Origin: an uncultured Mycoplasmatota bacterium
GTDB lineage: Bacteria > Bacillota_I > Bacilli_A > RF39 > UBA660
Length of the DNA: 5,153 nt
Assembly (NCBI GenBank): GCA_947297555.1
Contig: CAMYTM010000057.1
Span: 1 to 5,153, forward strand
Direction of reading: 5' to 3'
Made by a program: the position numbers and the translations under genes. Shown here piece by piece: positions 5,004-5,153 of this stretch; the stretch's first letter is position 1; each line of letters opens with the position of its first letter. The notes under the pieces were generated by a model that was not told the origin of the DNA, made no database searches, and worked only from the letters and a program-made list of their open reading frames with translations.

Positions 5004-5153
5004 ATCTTGTATGTCCTTGTTCTTTATCTAGAGAATCAGATATTAATTCACCATTATTGTTGTAAAATGATTGTCTTACATTTCCTTCTTCATCTAAATA
5101 AGTTACAATATAACCACTTTTCACAAATTCACCATCACTTGAAAGGCTAAATG
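5002..5153 (-). CDS. C-terminal fragment of an unidentified protein (5' end outside window)
   Basis: Forty-nine codons are visible, ending ...DSLDKEQGHTR and TAA at 5002-5004. The readable part is hydrophilic and looks like a beta-hairpin repeat: SGYIVTYLDEEGN, then SFYNNNGELI. This alternation of hydrophobic strands with D/N-G turns is often seen in repeat proteins, but the fragment is too short to name a family. Its GYI...EEG pattern recalls the end of the downstream 236-aa protein (GYIAEIEEGKIR), which may mean the two are distant paralogues. The stop codon overlaps a terminator almost identical to the neighbour's. No function is proposed. Confidence 0.75.
   Translation of the reverse strand, partial: FSLSSDGEFVKSGYIVTYLDEEGNVRQSFYNNNGELISDSLDKEQGHTR

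Noticed and set aside
4819..5031. Plus-strand ORF of 70 codons
   Set aside because: It is antisense to the start of the 236-aa gene, crosses a terminator and an intergenic region, and has no RBS or recognisable motif.
1..5153. tRNA, rRNA, CRISPR array or riboswitch
   Set aside because: No cloverleaf-like segment, no regularly spaced repeats with spacers and no recognisable riboswitch core were seen on either strand.

Overview
The window is AT-rich and every supported gene lies on the minus strand, so the biological order runs from high to low coordinates. TGG codes Trp and intact domains translate under the standard code, so this is not a TGA=Trp mollicute. AT richness, GGAG/AGGTG-type Shine-Dalgarno (SD) sites and strong intrinsic terminators point to a low-GC Bacillota (Bacilli or Clostridia) chromosome; I cannot place it further.

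Layout, in transcription order: (1) 5153-5002, the C-terminal 49 codons of an unidentified protein ending in a hairpin terminator. (2) 4936-4226, a 236-aa unknown protein with a probable Cys-His-Asp (papain/transglutaminase-like) triad, ending in a hairpin terminator almost identical to the previous one. (3) 4141-2074, a two-component operon: an OmpR-type response regulator and an overlapping or closely abutting HAMP-containing membrane histidine kinase, driven by a clear promoter. (4) 2065-1871, a gene-free segment holding three 11-bp-spaced copies of the motif also found in the regulator's own promoter, then a stem-loop and a strong terminator. This is a candidate for a small RNA controlled by the two-component system. 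(5) 1797-1248, a decayed gene with two frameshifts and a stop, possibly related to phage-associated PBECR-type nuclease-like proteins. (6) 1069-1, a small membrane protein of the 'small multidrug export' family, followed with no gap (TAA|ATG) by a histidine-phosphatase-fold protein whose RHG motif is destroyed; its 3' end leaves the window.

How it may fit together: the kinase/regulator pair probably autoregulates through TTCAC repeats. The same repeat architecture just downstream of the kinase predicts a second target there. No protein is encoded at that place, but a ~155-nt transcript ending in the terminator at 1871-1915 would fit. The loop of that terminator hairpin is complementary to the SD of the membrane-protein gene. 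The regulon and RNA ideas are inference from sequence pattern; the gene calls are much firmer.
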